DNA of 64,000 nucleotides, taken from contig NZ_LBIO01000050.1 in assembly GCF_001280505.1 (NCBI RefSeq), positions 170,872 to 234,871 of the forward strand, in the 5' to 3' direction. Positions 54,390 through 63,287 of this stretch are shown here, in pieces. This DNA comes from Mangrovimonas sp. TPBH4 (lineage in GTDB: Bacteria; Bacteroidota; Bacteroidia; Flavobacteriales; Flavobacteriaceae). Both the position numbers and the translations under genes were made by a program. The notes beneath the pieces were generated by a model that saw nothing but the letters and a program-made list of their open reading frames with translations, did no database searches and was not told the DNA's origin. Every line of letters begins with the position of its first letter. The stretch's first letter is position 1.

Positions 54390-55504
54390 AGATTTTAGAG
54401 ATATCCACCTCATACCATCCGGAATCATTTATATGGACGCACCTTGAGGCTCTACAAGAAGTGGAAGGGCATGAGGTACTGTTGATGCATCCTCAAAAGA
54501 AGACTCAAGAAATAAGGGAGGACGCTTTAAACAGCTTAACCAAAGGCAATCTTCCACTAGTTGTATTAGGGCTTGGTAAACTGTTTAAAAAAGTGCCGGA
54601 TATCTATGTCGATTATTTTAATTTGGCTACCATTAAGCGTTTTAAACCAGATCTTATCCATTGTCATTTTGGATGGTCGGCAGTAACTTACTATCCTTTG
54701 CTGGAAAAACTTAATATTCCTTTTACGGTGAGTTTGAGAGGAACAGATTTATTTATCAGACCGTTATTTGATCGGACCTATAAAGCCCAATTGACTAGGG
54801 TTTTGCAAAAGGCCTCGGGGATTCATGTGGTTAGTGAAAGCGTGAAAACTGAACTTGAAGAAAATTATATTTATAATTGTCCTGTAAACCTTATCTATAC
54901 CCCTGCGAACTGCAACACTTGGAAAGTAAATGAAGACCATAACACGATTTCAGAGGGTTCAATTATTGTGGCCATAGGTCGATTGCATTGGATCAAGGAT
55001 TTTGGAGAATTGATACAGCAATTTGCTTTGGTTCGAAAGACTATTCCAGATTTAAAATTAAGAATCATAGGCAACGGTCCTGAGAAGGAAAAGCTATTGT
55101 TTTTAATAAAGAAGTTGGGGCTGGGCGATAGTGTTGAACTGTTGGGTAAACAACCTCAACAAGTGGTTGCCAAGGTCATGCACCAGGCTTCTCTATTTGT
55201 GTTGACCAGTTGGTCTGAAGGCCTGCCCAATGTATTGATAGAAGCTGTGTTGGCTGGAAAATTGGCAGTGGTACCAGATCATCTTCAATTACAGAAGGTG
55301 TTTTCTGAGGACGAAGTCTTGTTTTATGATAAGTTTTCAGACAGTGCCCTAAGTACCATGTTGCAAACAGCTATTGCTATGGATCCTGAAAAGATGCGGG
55401 TCATGACGGGCAGAGCTAAAGCTAAAGCTTTAAAGGTATTTGACAGTAAAAACCATGCCGCTAACTTTTTTGAATTCTTTAGAAGCAGCATTGGGTATAG
55501 GTAA
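54386..55504 (+). CDS. Family 4 glycosyltransferase
   Basis: GT-B enzyme of 372 residues. The N-terminal half starts MKILEISTSYHPESFIWTHL; the nucleotide-binding C-terminal half shows AIGRLHWIKDFGELIQQF and the E-x7-E motif SWSEGLPNVLIEAVLAGK. It is the last gene of the plus-strand block before an inverted pair. Substrates are unknown. Confidence 0.9.
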   Translation: MKILEISTSYHPESFIWTHLEALQEVEGHEVLLMHPQKKTQEIREDALNSLTKGNLPLVVLGLGKLFKKVPDIYVDYFNLATIKRFKPDLIHCHFGWSAVTYYPLLEKLNIPFTVSLRGTDLFIRPLFDRTYKAQLTRVLQKASGIHVVSESVKTELEENYIYNCPVNLIYTPANCNTWKVNEDHNTISEGSIIVAIGRLHWIKDFGELIQQFALVRKTIPDLKLRIIGNGPEKEKLLFLIKKLGLGDSVELLGKQPQQVVAKVMHQASLFVLTSWSEGLPNVLIEAVLAGKLAVVPDHLQLQKVFSEDEVLFYDKFSDSALSTMLQTAIAMDPEKMRVMTGRAKAKALKVFDSKNHAANFFEFFRSSIGYR

Positions 55505-55629
55505 AAAGGTGCTTGTGAAATTAAAGGATGTGCAATTGTTTAAGACATCGTTGGTTTTGATTAACTTAATGAAGTTGAAATGATTTCATTTACTTTTTTT
55601 ATAAAGAAGAGTGTTGGTTAATTGCGAGA

Positions 55630-56316
55630 CTATCTGTTCGCTCTAATTTTAAGAGCTTTATTATATATCTGGTAATCTAAATCGTGGAAATCTTTTACAC
55701 GTTGTAAAAACTCTGGATCAGCAAGGCAAGGTAGGACTCTTTTTTCTCGAGTAACATTTGACTTAACTACATTGTCAATTTTTAAATTGAGAAATGTTTC
55801 TGCGAAGAAAGTATAGTCTATGTCAAAATGCTCAACAATGCCTATGAAATCAAATTGCTCAATAGGGAATTTATAAAAGAATTTATGGTATGGGTTTCTC
55901 ATTTTGTCGGAAAAACAAAACTCCTCAAAACTGTTATAATTGTAATGTATTTTTTGTTTCGTTGTGCCAACGGTATTCTCATACATTTTTTGTCGGTAGA
56001 AATAATGTGAAACCATTCTATCGATGGGCTCTCTAAGCCAGGTGACAAACTGATGGTTTTTTTTACCGTAATGATAGTTGTATTTATAAGGGAGAAAATG
56101 GCCGTGGATACATTGGGTATTTTTTAGCTTATATTTCCAATTATAATATAAGGTATATTTTTTGTTGAATTTTTCGGCCATTAAATGTTGTTGTTCCATA
56201 CTGTGATTCAAAGGGCTATCACTATAATCATCAACCAAGTTGTCGTTATATTTGGATTTTAATAAGGTTCTGAAACTTCTTCCGGCAGTTTTGGGAATAT
56301 GTACTGAGATTAACAT
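55630..56316 (-). CDS. Sulfotransferase family 2 (HS2ST-like) domain protein
   Basis: Protein of 228 residues on the opposite strand to the locus. The 5'-phosphosulfate-binding loop is HIPKTAGRSFRTLL (near residues 5-18), and the 3'-phosphate motif is WLREPIDRMVSHYFYR (near 92-107). This is the family that sulfates polysaccharides with PAPS. It suggests a sulfated surface polymer, as known in marine bacteria, but the acceptor is not shown. It faces the AsnB-like gene in the same strand block. Confidence 0.85.
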   Translation of the reverse strand: MLISVHIPKTAGRSFRTLLKSKYNDNLVDDYSDSPLNHSMEQQHLMAEKFNKKYTLYYNWKYKLKNTQCIHGHFLPYKYNYHYGKKNHQFVTWLREPIDRMVSHYFYRQKMYENTVGTTKQKIHYNYNSFEEFCFSDKMRNPYHKFFYKFPIEQFDFIGIVEHFDIDYTFFAETFLNLKIDNVVKSNVTREKRVLPCLADPEFLQRVKDFHDLDYQIYNKALKIRANR

Positions 56317-56403
56317 TTTAGTTTATAGTTTATTGCAAGGTTAAATAATTAATCAATATATGGGTGTTTTGTGTTATTATATTCTGTTATAGTTTTCAAT
56401 AAT

Positions 56404-57915
56404 TCAAAATTCTCTATTTAAATTAAAGATTCTTGTTGAGGTATATGACAACGTCAATTTTATCTTTCTTTTTAATTGTGATGCCACATTAGGTTTCGTT
56501 CCAGGGTTAATAGGAACGTTTAATGTTTCTGGCCACATGTGATTAATCAGTTTTTTGTAAATCAAATAGTTTGGTGCTATCCTCGAATTCGGTTTACATG
56601 ATAATAATAGCTCGATTATAAGCCGGCAATTAAAAGGACTAATTTCCTCGTTTGAAATATCTTGCTCGGAAGGATATTTGGCTCCCCAATTTCCTAATTT
56701 ATGTTCCCAATATAGCAAGTTAAGTATACCAAAATTTTCTTTTTCCAGTGAGGGTAAGTTTTGTAGCCATATATTAATTTCATTTTCAAAAAAAGGGTTT
56801 GTATTCTTATATCCTAGCAGGCCTATTAAAACTTTAGGGGTTAATTCGCTTTCTGATAATGTGCTATATTTATCAAAATAGTTACGACATATTTCACTAC
56901 CGTTACCGTTGATATTCACTCTAAAATCATTTTTGATTAAGTTATAATAAATCATTCTTGTCTTAGGTAAAATTCTAGAATCGGTTATATTTTGGGACAA
57001 TAAATCAATTATTGAAGAAGGAATTTTTTTGTGAGAGTTTATAACTTTATATTTCAAATGAAGTTTTTTTGTTAATAAACGAGGTACCCAAACATCTGCA
57101 TGTTCAATGCTGATGACACCTTTCCTATCAGTAAAGTAAGCTAGTTTTGAAACTTCTTTTTTTGATGCAGCTAGCAAAACTCTACTGTCCCATCCTGCGG
57201 TAAGTGCTAGTTTTGCATTATATCTATAAGTAATGGCTGCAATGGTTCCTTGAAGAAGAGTTGAAACGTTTTTAATAATTTCCTCTTCGCTTACTTGTCT
57301 TCTAGGTTGAAATGTAAATCTTGACTGGCTTTGGTTTTTAAGGTCTAAAAAGTGGTTAGGCATTAAGTGATATACATTTGAGTATATTGTTTTTGAACCA
57401 ACCCACATCCCTTCAGTATTAATATAATCCTTGTTTTTTGTTATGGCATTGAGTAAAGGATCGATTTTAATGTCAAATAGATTGCAGGCTTTGATTATTT
57501 CAGGTTGTGAACCACAGGCAAAATCAGTTTTGTCCTTCAAATAAAAAATTTGTCTAAATCCACAAGGGTCTGTAAATAGAAAAGTGTCTTTATGGTTTTG
57601 GAAGATAATAATCCATCTGCCAGATAAGTGTAGAGTACTATTAAAAAGTGACTTAAGATCTGTTGCATTGTTAAGCAAAGATTCAAGAATTATTTTTTCG
57701 TCATCTGTAGGGGATAATGGATTTAAAATAATACCTAAAATTGAAATGGTAATATCGTTTACCGATTTTGTATAGAATGGTAAATCAATATGATGTGAAA
57801 GGTAGTGGTTGTTTGTCAATTTGTGGTTATTCCAATATTGATTAGGTTGGAATGGAGTTTTTCCAATTAAAAACTGTCTTCTAAATTGAAGTTTTTCTTT
57901 GTTGATTTTTTTCAT
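56404..57915 (-). CDS. Asparagine synthase-related protein
   Basis: Protein of 503 residues. The N-terminal half resembles a class II amidotransferase fold (RWIIIFQNHKDTFLFTDPCGFRQIFYL), but no Cys2 nucleophile is present. The C-terminal half has the ATP pyrophosphatase motif LALTAGWDSRVLLAA and a pattern of AsnB-like residues. Glutaminase activity is therefore doubtful, and amide or ligase activity with another nitrogen source is possible. Such AsnB-like proteins often occur in polysaccharide loci, where they may amidate uronic acids; this would suit the UDP-HexNAcA pathway here. The GC is low compared with flanking genes. Confidence 0.78.
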   Translation of the reverse strand: MKKINKEKLQFRRQFLIGKTPFQPNQYWNNHKLTNNHYLSHHIDLPFYTKSVNDITISILGIILNPLSPTDDEKIILESLLNNATDLKSLFNSTLHLSGRWIIIFQNHKDTFLFTDPCGFRQIFYLKDKTDFACGSQPEIIKACNLFDIKIDPLLNAITKNKDYINTEGMWVGSKTIYSNVYHLMPNHFLDLKNQSQSRFTFQPRRQVSEEEIIKNVSTLLQGTIAAITYRYNAKLALTAGWDSRVLLAASKKEVSKLAYFTDRKGVISIEHADVWVPRLLTKKLHLKYKVINSHKKIPSSIIDLLSQNITDSRILPKTRMIYYNLIKNDFRVNINGNGSEICRNYFDKYSTLSESELTPKVLIGLLGYKNTNPFFENEINIWLQNLPSLEKENFGILNLLYWEHKLGNWGAKYPSEQDISNEEISPFNCRLIIELLLSCKPNSRIAPNYLIYKKLINHMWPETLNVPINPGTKPNVASQLKRKIKLTLSYTSTRIFNLNREF

Positions 57916-58080
57916 TGATGGTTTTGAAAGGTAATTATCTTAAAAAGTCGTAGCTACGTCTTCTTGATTTATAAATTTATTTAATTTTTATCGAAATTGT
58001 ACTTCCCTTCTAGTGATAAATATATTACAACTCTTTCTAGAATGTGTATATTCGCTGAAATAGTATGTATTATTAATTTT

Positions 58081-58983
58081 ATGGAAACCTTGGTTTCAAT
58101 CATCATCCCTGTTTATAACCGTTCTCATTTGATTGGGGAGACCTTTGACTCCATTATTAAACAAACTTATGCCAACTGGGAGTGTGTGTTGGTAGACGAT
58201 GGCTCTAGCGATGCTTCAGTGGAAGTCATAAAATCATACAGAAAAAAAGATGCCCGTTTCAAGCTTTTTATGCGACCAGAAACAAGCCCTAAAGGTGCCA
58301 ATGCCTGTAGAAATATTGGCTTAAGGCAAGCCCAGGGTGCTTATGTAGTTTTTTTTGATAGCGATGACCTGATGACGCCTGATCATTTGGAAGTAAAAAT
58401 AAAGACAATTGAAGCAGCTAATTGTGATTATGTGATTGCCAAAACGAAATACTTTAACCATCCAGAAAATAACGATTGTATGGAAGCGCAATATTGTTTT
58501 GAATCTTCGGAGATATCTGCCTTCAATTATATTACACACAAGACTGTTTGGCTTACTTTGGACGTTTGTATTAAAACTACTTTAGCCAGGTCTTTACAGT
58601 TTAATGAACAGCTACAAAGTGGTCAAGAATATAACTATTTTAGCAAGCTGACCTGTAAAAGTGAGAACGCCATTTTTATTGATAACACATTGTCTTTGAG
58701 GCGTTATCATGAACAATCCATCAGAGCAGGGCTGAGGCACGATAAGCATGCCGCTTATTTGAGCTATTTTTATGCCTACTGGTATACTTACCAGGATATT
58801 AAGGATGGTGCCAATAAAAAGGTTAGGCAGTTTTTGTTGTACCGATGTTACCGTATGATGAGAAAATTACCAAGGGCAGAGAGATCCCCTCTAAAGGAAG
58901 TCCATAAGGTTTTCTATAGGGAATTAGGAGGGAAGGGGTTGTATTATACGCTGCTGCTAGAACTCAAACACGTTAAAGGATGA
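58081..58983 (+). CDS. Family 2 glycosyltransferase
   Basis: Enzyme of 300 residues from METLVSIIIPVYNRSH; the frame is open upstream to 57997 but that region is A+T-rich leader. VDDGSSDASVEVI, GANACRNIGLRQAQG and the DxD-like VFFDSDDLMTPDHL are diagnostic. The C-terminal part (YRCYRMMRKLPRAER) is basic. It begins a second plus-strand block and overlaps the DUF616 gene by 4 bp. Confidence 0.9.
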   Translation: METLVSIIIPVYNRSHLIGETFDSIIKQTYANWECVLVDDGSSDASVEVIKSYRKKDARFKLFMRPETSPKGANACRNIGLRQAQGAYVVFFDSDDLMTPDHLEVKIKTIEAANCDYVIAKTKYFNHPENNDCMEAQYCFESSEISAFNYITHKTVWLTLDVCIKTTLARSLQFNEQLQSGQEYNYFSKLTCKSENAIFIDNTLSLRRYHEQSIRAGLRHDKHAAYLSYFYAYWYTYQDIKDGANKKVRQFLLYRCYRMMRKLPRAERSPLKEVHKVFYRELGGKGLYYTLLLELKHVKG

Positions 58984-59747
58984 AAATAGCGGTGTATACT
59001 GCCTTGTATGGGGATAAAGATGTGTTACGAGCGCCTTTGAATGCCAGGGAAGACCGCAGTATTGATTATTTTGTGTTTTCGGACAATCCTGAGCTTGAGG
59101 TCGCTCCCTATAGATTGGAACTGAGAACCCCACAGTTTCAGGATGTAGCAAAAAACGCCCGCTATTATAAAATTATGGGAGATCCCATCCTGGAGCCATA
59201 TGACTATGTTATTTGGCATGATGCCAATATTCAACTCAATGAAACGAAAATAAAAGACCTGATAAGCTTGAGTCAACCAACGTTTTTAACCACTTTTTCA
59301 CACCCCAACCGGGATGACTTTTATAGTGAAGCCATGAGTTGCATTCGGGTGGGCAAGGACTTTTCATTACGGATTTTAAAGCAGGTTTTGGTATGTTTTT
59401 TTAATGGCATGCCTGCCCATGAAGGTATGTACGCCACAGGCATCCTGGTGCGAAATTATCATGTGAAATCAAAGATTGACCCCAAGGTATTTATGCGTTT
59501 TTGGTGGGAACAGACTTTAAAGTATAGTAGGCGTGACCAATTGTCATTGGCCTATAGTATTTATAAAATGAAGATGCCTATTAGTTGTATTAAAGGCGAC
59601 ATATTACATAATGACTTTTCAACATACCATCGCCATAAGTATACACATTATATTAATGGTAACAACCTTATGCGCTATAATGTTAAAGCTGTTAGAACCT
59701 TTGCATTTTATGGTGTACAAGTCCTTCGGAAACTACAAAAACTATGA
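58980..59747 (+). CDS. DUF616 (TOD1/MUCI70-like) putative glycosyltransferase
   Basis: Protein of 255 residues with the DUF616 pattern: IAVYTALYGDKDVLRAPL, DYFVFSDNPELEV, AKNARYYKIMGDPILEPYDY and the DxD-like WHDANIQL. Family members are predicted glycosyltransferases. The sugar is unknown. It overlaps the genes on both sides by 4 bp. Confidence 0.85.
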   Translation: MKIAVYTALYGDKDVLRAPLNAREDRSIDYFVFSDNPELEVAPYRLELRTPQFQDVAKNARYYKIMGDPILEPYDYVIWHDANIQLNETKIKDLISLSQPTFLTTFSHPNRDDFYSEAMSCIRVGKDFSLRILKQVLVCFFNGMPAHEGMYATGILVRNYHVKSKIDPKVFMRFWWEQTLKYSRRDQLSLAYSIYKMKMPISCIKGDILHNDFSTYHRHKYTHYINGNNLMRYNVKAVRTFAFYGVQVLRKLQKL

Positions 59748-60625
59748 GTATGCCCCAACCTTTAGTCTCCATTTGTATACCTACTTATAATGGGGCAGCT
59801 TATGTGGATGAAGCCATGGAATCGGCTCTTAAGCAAGATTATCCCAATGTAGAAATTGTAGTTTCAGATGATGGTTCTCTGGATGATACTGTTGCTATCG
59901 TTGAATCATTTAGAGTAAAAACATCAATTCCAATTCATGTTTATATACATACACCCTCTGGGATTGGGGCCAATTGGAACCATTGTGTTAAGAAGGCTAA
60001 GGGGGAGTTTATAAAATTTTTGTTTCAGGATGATGTGCTGTATCATAATTGTATCTCTGAACAGATGGCTTGGATGCAGAGGGACGCCGAAGTGGGGTTG
60101 GTGTATTGCAAACGGGATTTTTTGTATGCACCTTCAGAGCGGGAAGGACTAGACGCATTTATGGCCTATTATGGGGATTTGCAGCAGTATTGGGGATCTT
60201 TTACAGAGGTTGCTGGGATACGAGAGGGGCGGCAGTATTTGGGAGACCGACAGTTTCTTAATTCGCCCAAAAACAAAGTAGGCGAGCCTACGGTGGTTTT
60301 GTTGCGGAAGGCTGTTTTTGAGCGGGTGGGGTATTTTGATACCGAATTGGAGCAGACTTTGGATTGTGAGTTTTGGTATCGAGTTATGAGCCAATACAAA
60401 GTCGGGTTTATAGATGCTCCTTTGGCAGGGTTCCGGTTGCATCAAGCTCAGGCCAGCAATGTCAATAAAACCAGGGATCTTCCGGATAGGACGTTGTTAT
60501 ACCAACGGTATTACCAGAAACTCTTTTGGTATTTGCACCCTAAATGCCAATGGAAATTGTTAAAATTGTACCATCCCTTTTTTAAGGCTTTGGTAAACTT
60601 CAAACGACAGTTCTATGCAACATAA
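59744..60625 (+). CDS. Family 2 glycosyltransferase
   Basis: Enzyme of 293 residues: PLVSICIPTYNGAAYVDEAM, SDDGSLDDTVAIV and FLFQDDVLYHNC give the GT2 core. The C-terminal CEFWYRVMSQYKVGFIDAPL is the usual acceptor region. Short overlap with the DUF616 gene (4 bp) and with the next gene (11 bp) indicates one transcript. Confidence 0.9.
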   Translation: MSMPQPLVSICIPTYNGAAYVDEAMESALKQDYPNVEIVVSDDGSLDDTVAIVESFRVKTSIPIHVYIHTPSGIGANWNHCVKKAKGEFIKFLFQDDVLYHNCISEQMAWMQRDAEVGLVYCKRDFLYAPSEREGLDAFMAYYGDLQQYWGSFTEVAGIREGRQYLGDRQFLNSPKNKVGEPTVVLLRKAVFERVGYFDTELEQTLDCEFWYRVMSQYKVGFIDAPLAGFRLHQAQASNVNKTRDLPDRTLLYQRYYQKLFWYLHPKCQWKLLKLYHPFFKALVNFKRQFYAT

Positions 60626-61532
60626 GCAGCCCAAGGTGGCCATTCTTCTTCCAGTGTATAATGGGGAGCGAACTTTAAGAGCGACTTTGGAAAGTTTGTT
60701 GGCCCAGACTTTTACGGATTTTGAGTTGCTTATTGGGATTGACGGCACGAAGGATGGTTCCAAAGGGATTGCTGAAAGTTTTGCAGATACCCGAATTCGA
60801 ATTATAGAACACCCTCAAAATTTAGGCCTTGCCCATAATGTCAATGCGTTGTTGGCGTCGGTTTCTCCTGGGATCGACTTGATTGCCATGGCAGAACAGG
60901 ATGATGTGTATGTGCTTGAACGATTGGCCTGGCAGGTCGCCGTTTTGGAGGCCAATCCTGAAGTAGGCTTGGTATCTGGGATTGCCGAGTTTAGAGGGGC
61001 AGGAACACCTGTATTGTTTCCAGGCTTATTGGTGCGGAAGGAGGAATTTCCCCAAGGGGAGGACTTGTTTTTATATTTGTATGAGCATCAGCTTAAAGTA
61101 GTCAATACCTGTATGCTATTTCGAAAATCGGTACATAAGAAAGCGGGTTTATACTTTCGCAATACCTATGGGAACTTTAATGTAGATTGGGATTATGTGT
61201 TGCGGTTTAGCTTGGTGTCCCAAGTGTATGGGATTCCTAGGGTATTAGTGTATATGAATAGGGGGCTTACGAACACTTCTGTGACCAGAGATAAGGCTTC
61301 ACAGCATCAGGCCAGCCGCCAATTGTTGAAGGATTTTAGAAAAGAATTTCCTAACTTGATAAGTCATAAAGATTATAAAGCCGCTTTAAAGCAGCATCGT
61401 AAAATAGAATTGGGGCATCGTACTAAATTGGGGATTATTTTCTTTGGATGCTATTATGCCCTTAAATATCAGGATGAGAGTTTTTTAAGGTATCTCATCA
61501 TTAAGATAAAGCAATATTTTAAATGGAATTAA
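60615..61532 (+). CDS. Family 2 glycosyltransferase
   Basis: Enzyme of 305 residues: VAILLPVYNGERTLRATLES, the GIDGTKDGSKGIAE loop in place of a DDGS motif, and MAEQDDVYVLERLA as the DxD-like region. The DDG-like loop reads IDGTKD, a variation worth noting. The gene overlaps its predecessor by 11 bp. Downstream, base composition becomes more A+T-rich. Confidence 0.88.
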   Translation: MQHKQPKVAILLPVYNGERTLRATLESLLAQTFTDFELLIGIDGTKDGSKGIAESFADTRIRIIEHPQNLGLAHNVNALLASVSPGIDLIAMAEQDDVYVLERLAWQVAVLEANPEVGLVSGIAEFRGAGTPVLFPGLLVRKEEFPQGEDLFLYLYEHQLKVVNTCMLFRKSVHKKAGLYFRNTYGNFNVDWDYVLRFSLVSQVYGIPRVLVYMNRGLTNTSVTRDKASQHQASRQLLKDFRKEFPNLISHKDYKAALKQHRKIELGHRTKLGIIFFGCYYALKYQDESFLRYLIIKIKQYFKWN

Positions 61533-61606
61533 ACTATGAATAACATACTTCAATATCTATATAGTAAATTTATTTTAAATAAAAAGATTGTAATATTATT
61601 CCTATT

Positions 61607-62311
61607 TTGAATTTGTCAAAGATATATAAAAGGTTTTTTACTTTAAGTAAAGCAAATGAAAGGCAAGAGCTTTCAGACGATGAATTTTATTACAAACTGT
61701 TTGTGGAAAACTCCAGTTGGAATACAAAGGAGCCTAATAGAGATGAATCTAATCGTTGGAAAATTATAGAGGATTATATCTGTAAGATTAAAAAAGACAA
61801 GAAAGATTTTTATATATTGGATTTGGGATGTGGTAGAGGTTGGCTTTCAAATTTATTAACAGATTATGGCAATGTCATAGGCGTAGAACCTGTTCAAAGT
61901 GTCGTTAGTTATGCCCGCCAAATTTTTCCTGAATTGCATTTTGAGATTGGTAGTACCAAAGAACTATTAAAAAGGGGGTTTAAGAATAAATTTGATTTGG
62001 TGGTTTCTTCAGAAGTTATTGAGCATATTCCAAATTTAGAAAAAGAATTCTTTTTATACGATATACATAAACTTATGAAACCTCAAGGGTTTTGTATCAT
62101 AACGACTCCAAGAAAGGAAATTCAAAAGAAATGGAATAAATATACTAGTTCTATTCAGCCAATTGAAGATTGGATTTCAGAAGATGAATTGAATAACTTA
62201 TTTGAAAAAACTGGCTTTGTTAGAGAAGATCTAAAAAGAATAGCTGTAAAGGTGAAAAATAAGAATATATTTATGGATGTTTACCAAGTTTGCCTATTCA
62301 AAAGTGTATGA
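61607..62311 (+). CDS. Class I SAM-dependent methyltransferase
   Basis: Methyltransferase of 234 residues. The SAM-binding loop is ILDLGCGRGWLSNLLTDYG and VVSSEVIEHIPNLEKEF follows. The start is TTG 61607; an in-frame stop upstream and no ATG until late in the protein support it. It probably methylates a sugar of the polymer. Its base composition is clearly more A+T-rich than the genes before 61.5 kb. Confidence 0.85.
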   Translation: MNLSKIYKRFFTLSKANERQELSDDEFYYKLFVENSSWNTKEPNRDESNRWKIIEDYICKIKKDKKDFYILDLGCGRGWLSNLLTDYGNVIGVEPVQSVVSYARQIFPELHFEIGSTKELLKRGFKNKFDLVVSSEVIEHIPNLEKEFFLYDIHKLMKPQGFCIITTPRKEIQKKWNKYTSSIQPIEDWISEDELNNLFEKTGFVREDLKRIAVKVKNKNIFMDVYQVCLFKSV

Positions 62312-62352
62312 TTATCTCATTCATTTTACTTTGATTTATCTACTATAAAGTT

Positions 62353-63267
62353 ATGCTCAATAATTCAAAAGTACCATTGGTTAGTGTGATAATTACAACC
62401 TACAACCGTAATGACTTTTTGATGAAAACATTGAAAAGTATTCAAACTCAAACGTATTCTAATTTAGAAATAATAGTGATTGATGATGGTTCAGAAGATG
62501 ATATTGCAGTAAAAAATAGAGAAATATGCAACAAATTTTACTTATGCAAATACTATTATAAGTCTAATTCTGGCCAACCTGATTCTAGAAATTATGGCTT
62601 AAAAAAGGCTAAAGGCGATTTAATAGGATTTTGTGATGATGATGATATTTGGATACCTGAAAAATTAGAAAAACAAATCGATATATTTAATAATTATCCT
62701 GAAGTGTTTATTGTAACGGGAGATACAGAGTATATAACAAAAGAAGGTGTGAAAACGGGTAATGTGAAGTCCCATCGTGGCTTTAATCATGGCCAGATAT
62801 TCAATGCACTATTAATAAAGAATAGAACTGCTTCTATTGTGCCATTATTAAAAAAGGCTGTATTTGATAAAGTTGGGTATTTTAATCCTGATTTTACTAT
62901 TGCAGAAGACTGGGAGTTTTGGAGGCGTGTAAGTTATTACTTTGAATTTTATGCCATAAATGAAGTTTTAGCTTATGTTAGATTGCATCATTCTACCATG
63001 TCTTCAAAAAGGCAAAATACACCGATTGCCTGGGTGTTGTTATATAGAAAATTAACAAAATCTTTATTGAGTTGGGGTAAAAATAAATTTGACAAGTCAG
63101 AACGTAATCTTATTTATAAAAGCGAATGGGAAAATCACAAAAAAATTTTTGTTAACCATTGCCCAAACAAAAAACAGAAGTTGAAATTATTGAATGACGT
63201 TGCTAAAAAAAATATATATGATGCTTTACATATATTGTTATTGATTTTTAGATTTGAATTTTTTTAG
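62353..63267 (+). CDS. Family 2 glycosyltransferase
   Basis: Enzyme of 304 residues: PLVSVIITTYNRNDFLMKTL, IDDGSEDDIAV, SGQPDSRNYGLKKAKG and FCDDDDIWIPEKLEKQ. AEDWEFWRRVSYYF is the acceptor region. High A+T content suggests acquisition from a different source than the first half of the locus. Confidence 0.9.
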   Translation: MLNNSKVPLVSVIITTYNRNDFLMKTLKSIQTQTYSNLEIIVIDDGSEDDIAVKNREICNKFYLCKYYYKSNSGQPDSRNYGLKKAKGDLIGFCDDDDIWIPEKLEKQIDIFNNYPEVFIVTGDTEYITKEGVKTGNVKSHRGFNHGQIFNALLIKNRTASIVPLLKKAVFDKVGYFNPDFTIAEDWEFWRRVSYYFEFYAINEVLAYVRLHHSTMSSKRQNTPIAWVLLYRKLTKSLLSWGKNKFDKSERNLIYKSEWENHKKIFVNHCPNKKQKLKLLNDVAKKNIYDALHILLLIFRFEFF

Positions 63268-63287
63268 ATGAGTTCAATAAAAAGAAA

